From NCBI GenBank assembly GCA_029721435.1, contig CM056574.1, forward strand, positions 78,091,001 through 78,155,000: a stretch of 64,000 bases of DNA, read 5' to 3'. The position numbers were made by a program, and so were the translations under genes. The stretch is from Gymnothorax reevesii. Lineage: Eukaryota; Chordata; Actinopteri; Anguilliformes; Muraenidae. The first letter of the stretch is position 1. Each line of letters starts with the position of its first letter. The notes beneath the pieces were generated by a model. That model was not told the origin of the DNA. It saw nothing but the letters and a program-made list of their open reading frames with translations, and made no database searches. Below are positions 10,192-21,356 of this stretch, piece by piece.

Positions 10192-11098
10192 CTTACAAAG
10201 TTGGGCTGATCCACTGTGTATTACATTCGTGCAAGCTGAGTTTGGCTGTCGAACACGCAGCGTTTCCTCTAGCTGACGATGGTGGAGCTATGAATCTGGG
10301 GTTACAATATGTTACCAATGTTCTATTTCAATGTGACACCAGCATGAAAGCATTCACACATACCTGGCTCACACCAGGAGCACAGAAATCAAAGAAATGT
10401 TCAACGTGAATACGCTAGCTGAACATATTCAGTGGAAGAATATGACGCAGTGTTTTCAGCTTGAACGCAAAATGGAGTTCTCACGGCCGAGAGATGGATG
10501 ATTATCCAACTGGGCAAACCTACTGCATTGTAATGAATGGATTAGATCCACAGATTTTCCATTCACATTTTGTGCCAGCAGCTGTGATAGAGCAGGACGA
10601 AAGTTACGCATTGTAACTGGTCCCAAAGAGGGATGCGAGGGTGCCCATCCAATTCTTCCTGATGACTAACTTATGTTGGGGAGCACATTGTGACAGTCCC
10701 ACTAGCTCATACAAATCAGTGCGATGGGAGAGCCTAAACATCGGTTTGCTACGTAGTGCGGCGAGTTAATTACACTTAACCCAGGAGTATTTGGTAACTG
10801 AGATTCATCTCGTAGACAGAAGCGTATAAAAGAACATGGAGATATCCTTAAGCAGTGATGACAGCCATAACGCCGGTTTCTTCTGCTCTCAATCTCCTGA
10901 GCCCGGTGCGATTTGTTCTTCTGGAAGCAGAAGAGTTCTCTTCCGGCTGTTCGCTTTGCACTCTTCTCTTCCGAGAAGAGGTTCCTTTGTCTTCTACAGG
11001 GTATTTATCGAGTAGAAGCAGGTAGATTATTGGCGCTCTCGTCCGAAACCAAATGGCGTCTGTGTCAATTTTTTCCGAGCTACATTTAACTGACACTG
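10192..11098. other. No clear gene; possible continuation of the THAP-containing element
   Basis: Short open pieces follow the THAP domain (for example 10409-10490, coding MTQCFQLERKMEFS in one frame) but none shows a transposase motif. The remainder is unassigned. Confidence 0.3.
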
Positions 11099-11534
11099 GG
11101 CCCGTTTCCACCAAAGAAGTTCCTGGTAGTATTTGGGGGACAGGAAGTACTACAGGAGCTTCCTCTCACTCGGCCCTCTCAACTGCCGTGTCTCCTCCGA
11201 GAAGGTGAAGTAGGAGGAAGGTTCCTGAAAAGTTCTTTGACATCCTTGAAAAAAAGTGACCACAGCTGAGTTTTAAAAATGCCGGCTATTTTATTGCTTT
11301 CTGTTGATGTCACATCCTGCCCTGAGTAAATCCAATCAGTGCCAAGTAAACCCCAAGCCCCACCTAGGATTTTTTCAGGGCCTTTCAGAGTACCTACTCT
11401 GAGGCAGGGACTTTTTTAGCCCCTGTAAAAGTTCTGGAACTCTGTCCTTCGGGGTTGGTTCCAGTGGTGGAGACACGCAACAATGGCCCTGGCCCCGTAA
11501 AATTACTCCGAAGTTCCTTCGGTGGAAACGGGCC
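11099..11534. mobile_element. MITE with 14-bp perfect terminal inverted repeats
   Basis: Bases 11099-11112 (GGCCCGTTTCCACC) are the exact reverse complement of 11521-11534. The similarity continues imperfectly inward (AAAGAAGTTCC against GAAGGAACTTC). The element is 436 bp long with no coding capacity. I could not see a convincing target-site duplication, so the superfamily is uncertain. Confidence 0.7.
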
Positions 11535-12547
11535 TACTGACAGCAGTTTCCGTATGCATCCACTGCAGTTACAATCGATTTGCACATACGTTCCAAGGCT
11601 AGCTGGGGCGAATACTATTAGCAGTTTACTTCTACATGCGTCTCTCTTCACTAATTTGTTTTCAACAAATGTTAATGTTAATGTTTTTAGTCAATTTCCC
11701 TAGTAAAAGACACTTGAACTGTCCCCTCTCAGGTGTAGCTAATTGTCTTTGTTAAGACAAGAAATTAAACGCACCAGTTGAATGCAAAAAGGCGAATTTC
11801 AATATTTTTCAATTTAACAATCATTACGCGCAGGTTTGACGACTTGCTTAGGATGTGCCAAAATTTAACGCGGAAAATCCACAGTGGGTTTTTTGTGAAG
11901 AGTTGCCTATTAAGACATGTGAATTCAGCATTTTATTGAATATATTATTCACTCGCCTATACATTTCATTATAAGGGATATCAACATGTTGACCAAGAAC
12001 AATGACTGAAATCGGGTCACTAATCTCATCTGTTTCAAGGGATGTTTTCCACCTCCCCCCAGTTTTGCGTCCACCGCCTGCCACTGATGTATATGAATCA
12101 GACTTGGTGTCTGTAGATGATTTCTCGCCTGATTTACCTTCGAAGGTCTTGTATTTTTGTCGTTTTGTACAGCAACTTTACATGAAAGTCAATGGGGAGT
12201 GTGGTTTGTTTTCCGCCCAAAAGGGGCGGGGCTACATTTGCCGACATAATGTATGACCAAAACTTAACAGGAAGTCTGTCATTTTTAATTGAAATTGCAA
12301 CTTTTTAGATTTTTCGCCAATGTGCATTAATCATGTCAGGCTGCAGGCACATAGCTGTTCAAGTTATGCCCGGTGAAATGACATGAATTTTTAAACTAAA
12401 ACAGCATTATTGTGGCAATAATTTAAACAATTATTTTTTTCGGATATCATAATCTTCCAAAGGAAAAAATCAACTACACAACAATTGACTTTTATCATCA
12501 AATCAGCCCAGCTGACACTTTATATTGGCATGTTGAAGTATGACAGT
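11535..12547. other. No gene seen
   Basis: AT-rich stretch with short meaningless frames. It ends at GCGT (12548-12551), the target duplication of the Gypsy element that follows. Confidence 0.5.
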
Positions 12548-12551
12548 GCGT

Positions 12552-13399
12552 TGTAACAATCTCTGCACTAGATGTCACAAATCAAAGTCGGGGTTCATTA
12601 ACGCGCTTACAGAAGACAATGTAAAAGTGAAGGTTTATTATTATTATTATTATTAAGTGGTAGTGTGATGTGAGTACAGCGAAAGAGATAGTCCGTATAG
12701 CAAAAAAAGAGTCTTTAACCACGAAGTGTGTGGTATAACCAAAAAAACACGCACCTCCCGTGCGCTCTCCAAAAACTCAAAAAAAGGTATCCCATAAGTA
12801 AAGTCCACAATCCACAAGTAAATCCCGCAAATTCAGTCCATAAAAAAGGAAAAAATCTTCAAAGTAATCCATCCAGCAAAAACAAAGGAAAAAAAAAACA
12901 GCGATCTCACCTCAGTTACTTGATGTCCGATATGTAGGAAAACAGTAAACAGCAAATATGTAGGCAAGAAGTAAGGCAGTGGAGATAGAGAACTTAAATT
13001 CAATATGTTTTTTTTTTTGGTTTGTGTTTGGAGGATGTCAGAGTTTTGCCAGCCGGCATCTCTCTACCGCCATTCCAACTCTCTTCCGCCTTACCATTGA
13101 AAAGTATAGCATGTGATATAGGCAGACGGAAGGCTATAGGACAGGGAGTGAGGAGGAGTGTGCAAGTGACGGTGAGGAGGTGAGTGACAGTTCTAAACCC
13201 TCTAGAAAACCTATGCCCTGAATCTTCTATATATACGCCCATATGTTGGAAAACGTAACTTGCGTTATGTGGAACATTGACGCCTGGCCAGGCTTTTTTT
13301 ACGTGTCAGCTACGTAGCTTTATTATAAATAATCAATATTTTTTCTTATTTAAATATACCACAACTTAAAACACTTTAATGTATGTGGCTGATGCTACA
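12552..13399 (-). repeat. 3' LTR of the Gypsy element
   Basis: On the plus strand it begins TGTAACAATC and ends GATGCTACA, matching 18045-18897 almost base for base. It contains a (TTA)n run near 12636. Seen differences from the other LTR are A/G in GATGTCRCAA, T/A in CCCAWAAG, G/C in CCATTSAAAAG, T/C near 13223, a small deletion near 12963 and a T-run length change. Confidence 0.95.
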
Positions 13400-15346
13400 T
13401 AGTCCCCCCCCCAGACTTGATATGTTGGGAGCAGGGCCAAAGTAAGGCTTAAGGTTGGCCACATTCACATTGTCAGTGGTGTTATCAGGGAACTGAACTC
13501 TGTAATTAAGGGGTCCTAGCTTCTTCTTTACAGAGCATGGTCCAGTCCATTTTGTAGCCAGTTTGGCTGAGAATCCTTTGGAGGCATCTGATAATGGATG
13601 GGCTTTAACCCACACCATGTTTCCCTCTGAGAAGTCCACATTTTTCCTTTTTAAGTTGTAGTATTTAGCTTGCTTTTCTTGTGCCTTTTTTATATTAGCA
13701 GCCACTTGCTTTGACAAGTCTAACTGTCTCTCCAGGAAAACTTGTTGTGGGGAGGTTGGCAGAGGAGGCTTTGACAACAGTTGATCAAGAGGACCTTTAA
13801 GAGGACGTCCCAGGTGCAGAATAGCTGGTGCAAAACCACTTGTCTCTTGCCATGCAGAATTTATTGCAAACCTAAACTCATGCACCCATTGATCCCAGTT
13901 GCTATGTTTTTCTCCCACGTAAGAAGAGATCATTGTTTTGAGTGTGCGGTTGACTCTCTCTGTTTGATTCGTCTGGGGATGATAGCTGGTGGTAAATTTA
14001 TTTGTTACCCCCCATGACTTACAGACTGCTTTCAAGAGGTGACTAGTAAACTGACTCCCCCTATCGGACAGAAGATATTTTGGCGTGCCCCACCTGGTAA
14101 AAATCTCTTCTGTGAGGATCCTCACTAGCTTTGGGGTCCGGCTGTCACGAACAGGGAATAACTCAGTCCATTTTGAATAGTAGTCTACAAGGACGACCAG
14201 GTAGCAATTTCCCTTGCGGCTGCGAGGGAATGGGCCCATAATGTCAATCCCCATCATCTCTCCAACCTCAGACACTTGGGTCGATTGCATCAGGCCACTA
14301 GGTTTGGAATTGGAGGGCTTATATTGCTGGCAGACAGAGCACTGTTTGATGTGATTCCATGTGTCCTTCCGGATATCTTGCCACCAAGCAACTTCCAAGA
14401 TACGCCGGAGGGTCTTGAGGCGCCCAAAGTGTCCCCCTAGAGGGTTATCATGGTAATACTGCAAAAAGGTGGAGTGCAATTCTTTTGGGACAACCAGTTG
14501 GAATTTGTGCCCATCCCGAGCAATTGGAACTCTTCTATAAAGCAGCCCCTGCTGGTCAACAAAAGAAATGCGGTTCAAGGGAGCAAAACCAAAAGAAGAC
14601 ATCTGCTCCCGAACATCTGTGATGTACATATCTCTTCCTTGGGCAGCAGATATTTCATCCAGGGAGTTAGGCAGGTCAACGGTCACTTTTTTGGAGGCAG
14701 CAACCACAGCCAGACTAGATGTCATCCCATCACTGGCAGCCACTGGACTCCGGGATAGAGCATCGGGAACAACATTCAGTGTGCCCTTCCTGTAGCACAC
14801 CGTAAAGGTGAATGGCTGAAGTCTCAGCGCCCATCGCACAAGGCGGGAAGAGGTCTTGGGGGTGTTAAAAACCCATGACAGCGCGGCGTGGTCTGTTACC
14901 ACCTCGAACTGTACGCCTTCCAAGAAGTGCTGCCATTTCTCTATGGCCCATACAACGGCCAAACACTCCCTCTCAGAGACTGAATAGTTTTTTTCAGGCT
15001 CACTCAGTAGGCGTGAGGCAAAGGCGATGACATGTTTACCATCAGCAGCTTCCTGTGTCAACACCGCACCCAGGCCAACATCACTGGCGTCTGTAGAGAC
15101 TTTGAAGGATTTTGAAAAGTCAGGGTGAGCCAGCACTGGAGGTGACTGAAGGGCCTCCTTTAGCCGTTCCCAACTTCTCTCACAATCTTCTGTCCATTCC
15201 CATTTCACATCCTTTCTCTTTAAGTGGTGTAGAGGAGCAGCCAGATCCGCAAAGTTTTTTATGAACTTATGGTACCATCCAGCCAGCCCTAGAAATCTCT
15301 GAAGCTCTTTGATATTTTGAGGCCTGGGGTATTCATTGATAGCCTT
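13376..15346 (-). pseudogene. Gypsy pol, second part: RNase H and integrase (separated by a frameshift)
   Basis: This frame continues RT after a single-base slip. It begins with the RT thumb (LGLAGWYHKF), followed by RNase H with VSTDASDVGLGAVL and VVTDHAALSWVF. Integrase has an HHCC zinc finger (HFGRLKTLRR, then CSVC) and the DDE core: Asp in GIDIMGPF, Asp in LLSDRGSQF and Glu in NQTERVN. A C-terminal GPCSVKKKLGPLNYRV-type module follows. The frame reads through the polypurine tract (as GGG codons) and stops 24 nt inside the 3' LTR. It would supply second-strand priming and integration. Apart from the frameshift relative to the upstream frame I see no inactivating change. Confidence 0.9.
13404..13412 (-). 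other. Polypurine tract of the Gypsy element
   Basis: Nine C on the plus strand (G on the coding strand) lie 4 nt from the 3' LTR, where plus-strand DNA synthesis is primed. Confidence 0.8.
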
Positions 15347-17910
15347 AAGCCTTCTGAGTCAGCTGCAATTCCTTGACTGGACACCTGATGGCCCAAGAAT
15401 GTTAAGCAGGTCCTGAAAAAATGACATTTCTTCAGGTTAAGGGTCAGTGAGGCTAGATGGAGCTTTCTAAACACCCTCCTGAGGTCATCCAGATGTTCAG
15501 CTTCAGATTTGGAAAAGACAATGATGTCATCGATGTAGATAAAACAACACACCCCCTTCAGCTCGGCCAACACATTCTCCATAAGCCTCTGAAATGTGGC
15601 GCCTGAGTTCTTAAGGCCAAATGGCATAGAAAGGAAATGGAAAAGGCCAAAAGGAGTAATGAATGCTGTTTTTTCAACACTATCCTTGCCCATTGCAACT
15701 TGCCAATATCCTGAACGCAGGTCTAGGGAGCTAAACACAGATGCACCCGAAAAGGACTCCAGAATATCATGAATCTTGGGCATGGGATAAGCATCGAACG
15801 GAGTTTTTTTGTTCAAGCGTCTGTAATCTACACAGAATCGCCATTTGCCCTCAGGCTTGGGCACCAAAACAACTGGAGAAGCCCAAGGAGAAGAGGAGGG
15901 CTCAATGATGCCGTCAGCTAGCATTTCCTTTAGCTGCTGCTGAATGATCTCTCTCTTGAGTGGAGACACCCGATATGCTGGACAACGCAAAGGGATATCA
16001 TCAGTGAGGCGGATGGTGTGTTTTACAACAGTTGTTTTCCCAAGCCTCCCAGAACAAACAGATGGCCACTCACTCATCAGCTGTAGCAGTTCAGGTCTAG
16101 GCTGCTGGGGTAAGTCAGACACAATGTTTAGTTGGACAGATGATTTATAAGATACTGTGTCTCTACGAGGTAGTGCATAGTAGATGTTAACCTTTGCTTC
16201 AGATGTAGACCATTCATTTTCCCACTCATTCTGGTCACTGTATGGATAGTATGTAATTCTCCCCCCATTTTCCACTCCATAGCTTCCCCCCATGAAATCC
16301 AGCTGTATACCAGTCTTCTGTAAAAAGTCCAGGCCCAAAATCAAAGGGAAAGCTAGATCCTCATCAGAGAGGACATACATGGAATGGGTCCAGTAAGTAT
16401 TATGGAGGTCCAGGGTGCAGTTAGCTATTCCTAATGCCCGCTTTGCTGTTCCATTTGCCAGGGCAAACTCCTGGCCACCACAGGGAGTCAGATTTTCATG
16501 TGACTTTTTAATCTGCTGCCACAATTTGTCCCGCATCAGAGAAAAGGTACTGCCTGTATCTAGCAGGGCAGGCCCCTGGAAACCCCTGATGGCAATTTTT
16601 ACAGCTAGGAGTGACAGAGGATGTTTGGGATGAGTGTGAGAGTGTGTTTTAGATTTCATAACAGTCAGATCAGCTTTTTTGGTCTTAGGTTGCTGCTTAG
16701 CCCCTTTGTCATTATTGACTCTAGCCCAATAGTTCCTCATTGACGCCAGGTCATTCTCAATCATGCTGCCGACCTTCACTAGCTCAGCTACTGTGTTCAC
16801 TGTCCCACGTAGACCGGAAGCAATCTTTGGATTGGCATTGCTTAGAATGCGCCTCACTAACGCAGCCTCTTCCATGTCGGGTTTCCATTTTAAGCAGAGA
16901 GCTCTGTAATCGTACGCAAAATCCCTTATACATTCATCTGGTTTTTGGACACGGGTGCGTAAGCGCTCTTCAATTTCCTGTAAGAAATCAGTGGATAGAA
17001 ATGCAGATAAGAATGCGGTTTTAAACTCCTCCCATGTGTGAATATTCTTTCGTTCCGCTGTCCACCAACTTTTAGCGGAGCCGTGCAGCACAGAGGACAA
17101 TGTGGCCAATACTTCTGTGTCTGGTGTAGGCCTTAAGTCCAGAAACTCATTACATAATTCTATATAATGCATTGGGTCCTTTGTTTTACCCTCAGCACCA
17201 AACTCAGGGAAATTTAATTTAATGGGAAGTTTAGACGTTCTTACTCCAGTAAAGCTAGAGGGACACGGAGTGTCATATTGAAACCTGTCAACTGACTGAT
17301 CTCCCCTTTGATTCACAGGAGAAAGTTTGGGGGTGCTGGTGATTTTTAATTGGTTCAGCTGAGATCCCCACTGATGATCGCGCCTTTCCAAGCAGCGCAC
17401 AACGGCATCCTCCAGATTTGCGACGATATCAACAGCAAACGTTTTAGCTGTCTCAATTTTGTTGTCAACCATTTGTCTCAATAAACCCTCTCTGTTAATT
17501 GTACTGGAGTTCGAGTCAGACACTTGCTTTTCAAGACTATTCAAACGTTCCTTTATTTCATCCATAGTTTTCCTAAGTTCGTTTATTTCACCTTGGTGAA
17601 CGGACAAATGAGACACCGTTACATTAGTTTCTTCTTCACCATCGACACTTTCTTCCTCGTCATCTTCTTCATCCTCCTCTGCATTATTATCTACACCATC
17701 CCTTTGAATGTTTGAGTTTGTAGCTATGCTCTCCTCCTCAAGATACAGGGAGCTAAGGGATTGAGTAAGGTGTTCTACTCTTTCTCTAATTGTAACATGC
17801 GGGTGCGTTCGCTGTACTGGTTCAAATGAAACCTGTGGTCTGACTGATTGTCCCTCTTCGGTCGACTGACCGAGTGGCTGTAGAGCTACTTCACCTACCC
17901 GCTCTGCCAT
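15289..17910 (-). CDS. Gypsy gag, protease and first part of reverse transcriptase
   Basis: This is an 873-residue frame from ATG 17910. The gag part has a strongly acidic stretch around residues 75-95, a predicted coiled coil (ELRKTMDEIKERLNSLEKQV) and a capsid-like segment (MHYIELCNEFLDL, then SWWTAERKN). I see no CCHC zinc knuckle. The protease has ALLDTGSTFSLM (active-site DTG at about 16552-16560). RT has SLDLRSGYWQVAM, the MPFGLKNSGATFQRLM motif and the catalytic YIDD at 15526-15537. Gag, protease and RT are in one frame, so no gag-pol recoding is needed here. The frame slips near 15345 and ends at a stop soon after, which cuts pol in two. Confidence 0.92.
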   Translation of the reverse strand: MAERVGEVALQPLGQSTEEGQSVRPQVSFEPVQRTHPHVTIRERVEHLTQSLSSLYLEEESIATNSNIQRDGVDNNAEEDEEDDEEESVDGEEETNVTVSHLSVHQGEINELRKTMDEIKERLNSLEKQVSDSNSSTINREGLLRQMVDNKIETAKTFAVDIVANLEDAVVRCLERRDHQWGSQLNQLKITSTPKLSPVNQRGDQSVDRFQYDTPCPSSFTGVRTSKLPIKLNFPEFGAEGKTKDPMHYIELCNEFLDLRPTPDTEVLATLSSVLHGSAKSWWTAERKNIHTWEEFKTAFLSAFLSTDFLQEIEERLRTRVQKPDECIRDFAYDYRALCLKWKPDMEEAALVRRILSNANPKIASGLRGTVNTVAELVKVGSMIENDLASMRNYWARVNNDKGAKQQPKTKKADLTVMKSKTHSHTHPKHPLSLLAVKIAIRGFQGPALLDTGSTFSLMRDKLWQQIKKSHENLTPCGGQEFALANGTAKRALGIANCTLDLHNTYWTHSMYVLSDEDLAFPLILGLDFLQKTGIQLDFMGGSYGVENGGRITYYPYSDQNEWENEWSTSEAKVNIYYALPRRDTVSYKSSVQLNIVSDLPQQPRPELLQLMSEWPSVCSGRLGKTTVVKHTIRLTDDIPLRCPAYRVSPLKREIIQQQLKEMLADGIIEPSSSPWASPVVLVPKPEGKWRFCVDYRRLNKKTPFDAYPMPKIHDILESFSGASVFSSLDLRSGYWQVAMGKDSVEKTAFITPFGLFHFLSMPFGLKNSGATFQRLMENVLAELKGVCCFIYIDDIIVFSKSEAEHLDDLRRVFRKLHLASLTLNLKKCHFFRTCLTFLGHQVSSQGIAADSEGLRLSMNTPGLKISKSFRDF

Positions 17911-18024
17911 TCGTGATAGAGAAGTGTGGAGAAAGGGACGTGGGGAGAAAGAAGGATAAACTATAGGAAGGACAATATAAGAAAATCAGAGGGCAATGTA
18001 CAACAAAGAAAGAAAGTGCGCTAA

Positions 18025-18043
18025 TTCCCCGTACTGGCCACCA
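18025..18043 (-). other. Primer-binding site, tRNA-Ile type
   Basis: The coding strand reads TGGTGGCCAGTACGGGGAA, one base after the 5' LTR. It is the complement of an isoleucine tRNA 3' end (CCCCGTACTGGCCACCA). The tRNA assignment is from memory of tRNA-Ile sequences. Confidence 0.75.
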
Positions 18044-18044
18044 C

Positions 18045-18897
18045 TGTAACAATCTCTGCACTAGATGTCGCAAATCAAAGTCGGGGTTCATTAACGCGCT
18101 TACAGAAGACAATGTAAAAGTGAAGGTTTATTATTATTATTATTATTAAGTGGTAGTGTGATGTGAGTACAGCGAAAGAGATAGTCCGTATAGCAAAAAA
18201 AGAGTCTTTAACCACGAAGTGTGTGGTATAACCAAAAAAACACGCACCTCCCGTGCGCTCTCCAAAAACTCAAAAAAAGGTATCCCAAAAGTAAAGTCCA
18301 CAATCCACAAGTAAATCCCGCAAATTCAGTCCATAAAAAAGGAAAAAATCTTCAAAGTAATCCATCCAGCAAAAACAAAGGAAAAAAAAAACAGCGATCT
18401 CACCTCAGTTACTTGATGTCCGATATGTAGGAAAACAGTAAACAGCAAATATGTAGGCAAACAGCAAGAAGTAAGGCAGTGGAGATAGAGAACTTAAATT
18501 CAATATGTTTTTTTTTGGTTTGTGTTTGGAGGATGTCAGAGTTTTGCCAGCCGGCATCTCTCTACCGCCATTCCAACTCTCTTCCGCCTTACCATTCAAA
18601 AGTATAGCATGTGATATAGGCAGACGGAAGGCTATAGGACAGGGAGTGAGGAGGAGTGTGCAAGTGACGGTGAGGAGGTGAGTGACAGTTCTAAACCCTC
18701 TAGAAAACCTATGCCCTGAATCCTCTATATATACGCCCATATGTTGGAAAACGTAACTTGCGTTATGTGGAACATTGACGCCTGGCCAGGCTTTTTTTAC
18801 GTGTCAGCTACGTAGCTTTATTATAAATAATCAATATTTTTTCTTATTTAAATATACCACAACTTAAAACACTTTAATGTATGTGGCTGATGCTACA
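18045..18897 (-). repeat. 5' LTR of the Gypsy element
   Basis: This is the second copy of the LTR described at 12552-13399, followed by the GCGT target duplication at 18898-18901. On the coding strand it should carry the promoter; a TATATATA-like string lies near 18725 on the plus strand. Confidence 0.95.
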
Positions 18898-19061
18898 GCG
18901 TTACGAATTACAATTCAAATATAGGGCACTGGCGGCCCCGAAACTCCCACCGTTACGATAAACAAAATGTCAAAGTTTTTGATGACAGATGCACACATGG
19001 ACAGAAGCTCGCACGGATGGAGACTGATTCCATAGCTCCCATGCCATTTGGGTGGCAGGAG

Positions 19062-19886
19062 CTAACTAGGAGCCTGTAACTGAAAATGATGATAAGATAA
19101 AGCAAATATTCGAAGTTTTTGGTGATATTTTTAGGCCAGTGACCTTGAAAAAATAGGCCAAGATCACCTTTAGGCACGTCATTTATAGGACTTTATGAAA
19201 TGCATGTCCAATAAAAATTAAGAGCCTGTAACTGAAATAGTTGATGAGATAAAGCAAAATGTTGACATTTTGGTGATATTTTTAGGCCAGTGACCTCGAA
19301 AAAATCGGTCAAGGTCACCTTTGCCCACATCATTCGTAGACCTTTATGAGATGCATGTCCAATAAGAATTAGGAGCCTGTAACCAAAATAGTTGATGAGA
19401 TAAAGCAATATGTCAAAGTTTTTGGTGATATTTTTCAGTCAGTGACCTTGAAAAAATAGGCCAAGATCACCTTTAGGCACGTCATTTATAGGACTTTATG
19501 AAATGCATGTCCAATAATAATTAAGAGCCTGTAACTGAAATAGTTGTTGAGATAAAGCAAAATGTCAAATTTTTGGTGATATTTTTAGGCCAGTGACCTT
19601 GAAAAAATAGGTCAAGGTCACCTTTAGGCACATCATTTGTAGGGCTTTATGAGATGCATGTCCAGTAAAAATTATGAGCCTGTTACCATAATAGTTGATG
19701 AGATAAAGCAATATGTCAAAGTTTTTGGTGATATTTTTCAGTCAGTAACCTTGAAAAAATAGGCCAAGATCACCTTTAAGCGCGTCATTTGTAGGGCTTT
19801 ATGAGATGCATGTCCAGTAAAAATAAGGAGCCAGTAACTGAAATAGTTGATGAGATAAAGCGTAATGTGTAGTCGGACGCTCACAC
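19062..19886. repeat. Satellite of about 5.4 copies with a 151-152-bp period
   Basis: ATGCATGTCCA starts at 19200, 19351, 19503, 19654 and 19806. Each unit has GATAAAGCAA, GGTGATATTTTT, a GACCTTGAAAAAATAGG core and a GGTCAAGGTCACC or GGCCAAGATCACC box. The flanks (CATAGCTCC...GGCAGGAGCTA on the left near 19031-19064, and CATAGCTCCTGC...GCGGGAACTA on the right near 19910) resemble each other, so the array may have expanded inside a larger repeat. Confidence 0.9.
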
Positions 19887-20081
19887 GCATGCAGGGACGG
19901 AGCCCGATACCATAGCTCCTGCACCGCGAGCGGCGGGAACTACCAAACACTAATACCTAATGGTTCACACTCACTGGTGACAATTGCTTATTTTGATTAA
20001 TTTCAATGGCAAAATCTCAGATTAACAAAGGCGTAGTATCCGCTGACACCCGCGACAGTTTAATATTTGATTACAATGCAG

Positions 20082-21289
20082 CATGGGCGTAAAAATGCGT
20101 ATGGACGCTATGGACGTGTCCATACCAATATTTTGATGTGTTTAAAATGTCCACCATACCAATTTTGAATGGGGCATTGCACGGCATTCGGGACACGAAA
20201 GGTTAAATTTCCCCTCTTTAGTTCCGCCTGTCAAAGACGGCGTGTCATTGGTGGGGACAGCCTTGCTATCTGTGATTGGCTCCCCTTCCTGTATCCATCA
20301 TCATGACTGGGTTGTCATTGGTAAGTTGGTAGGCTACGCGGTGAAAATAAAAAATAACAGCGTAATAACAGCGTCTACTGTCACTGGCTCGGGGAATCAT
20401 GTCTGACTCGGGCAGGAAAAGAAAAAAGGCGGACATTAGACATTATTTCACCCAGTCAATGGTAAGTCACACAAAATAGTCTTGTAAAAACCTGTTCAGA
20501 CCGCGACGCATTTTCTCTTCCAAGCGCTCGATTTCATTGTTTTTCCAGTAGCATAGCATAAACCTCAACATGCAGTAGCCTAATAACTTCCGTGCTTCCC
20601 ATTCCCATGCTTGTCGTTTTGGAGGGGGGGGTGCGTTGCAGTCTGACACGGAGTCTACTGAAACAGATTAATCATGCTAAAAGTCTCTTAGAGCGGAGTG
20701 AAATAAGAACAGAAAATCTTTACATAATTTTTAGAATCCGCTCATCTTTAGCCCTATTCGGACGAGAGAACAGAACGTGAGAGGGGTAGATCTTCACGCA
20801 CGCACTGTTGTTGAGTTGTGACAGTTGTCACGTGACCGCCATCTCCACAATGCATGTTGATGCATCTGAAAATCTGAATGCATTTTTACCCCACGTCCCC
20901 CCATAAAACTAGTCCCGTCCTAATAGGGCTTTAGATGGAATGGTTAGATGAGTAATAATATAGAAGGACAATGTATTATTAATGCAATAAACAGCCAGCC
21001 AGCCAGCATAAAATGTATTATTATTATTATTATTATTATGCAACAAGAGACAAAAATAGGTAGTGTTTCTTGATCATAAATTTTGTTTTACAGCCACAAC
21101 ACAGCAGCTCTGCAGATCAGTCTCCATCAGGCAGACAGGTATATTTCATGTGGAAATAAAGCAACACACTGTATTGCTGATTGATGAGGCTGTATTTTGA
21201 GTAGGTTAAGTCATGACATAGGGAGGCATGGGAGGCAAATTATGTCCCCACCAATGTCAACACCATTATTACGCCCTTGCAATGCAGTA
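20082..21289 (+). mobile_element. hAT-type element with 8-bp target duplication, internally deleted
   Basis: The direct repeat CAATGCAG flanks the element at 20074-20081 and 21290-21297. The ends are CATGGGCGTAA and TTACGCCCTTG, an 11-bp inverted pair with one mismatch. The 8-bp duplication and short imperfect TIR fit hAT. The 1208-bp length is too short for a full transposase, but the element keeps what look like its first two exons. It also contains a (TTA)n run near 21010. Confidence 0.85.
20399..21138 (+). pseudogene. First two exons of a hAT (MYM/TTF-type) transposase gene
   Basis: Exon 1 (20399-20461) encodes MSDSGRKRKKADIRHYFTQS plus Met and is followed by a strong donor, GTAAGT. Exon 2 (21094-21138) follows a pyrimidine tract and CAG acceptor, encodes PQHSSSADQSPSGRQ in phase 0 and is followed by GTATAT. 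A short basic start with an IRHYF-type motif and early introns is what I associate with zinc-finger-MYM-like hAT transposases of fish. The catalytic and dimerisation parts are absent from the element. The exon calls rest on splice-site appearance only. Confidence 0.6.
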
Positions 21290-21356
21290 TATTTTCTCAT
21301 TCTAGTCAGTCACAAACCCTCTGCTGCAGTATAACTTCAAAACATCAGATTCCCGC

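Larger units (their letters stand above)
12552..18897 (-). mobile_element. Ty3/Gypsy LTR retrotransposon, nearly intact
   Basis: LTRs of about 850 bp flank a gag-protease-RT-RNase H-integrase unit read on the minus strand. The target duplication is GCGT at 12548-12551 and 18898-18901. The primer site next to the right (5') LTR matches the 3' end of tRNA-Ile. A run of nine C on the plus strand next to the left (3') LTR is the polypurine tract. By eye the LTRs differ at four bases plus a few indels, so the insertion is recent. One frameshift near 15345 breaks pol. The RT-RNase H-integrase order identifies Ty3/Gypsy rather than Copia. No chromodomain was recognised after integrase. Confidence 0.95.

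Noticed and set aside
12728..12937. 69-residue frame repeated almost exactly at 18221-18430
   Set aside because: Both copies are the same part of the Gypsy LTRs; the peptide is low-complexity Lys/Asn and is not a gene.
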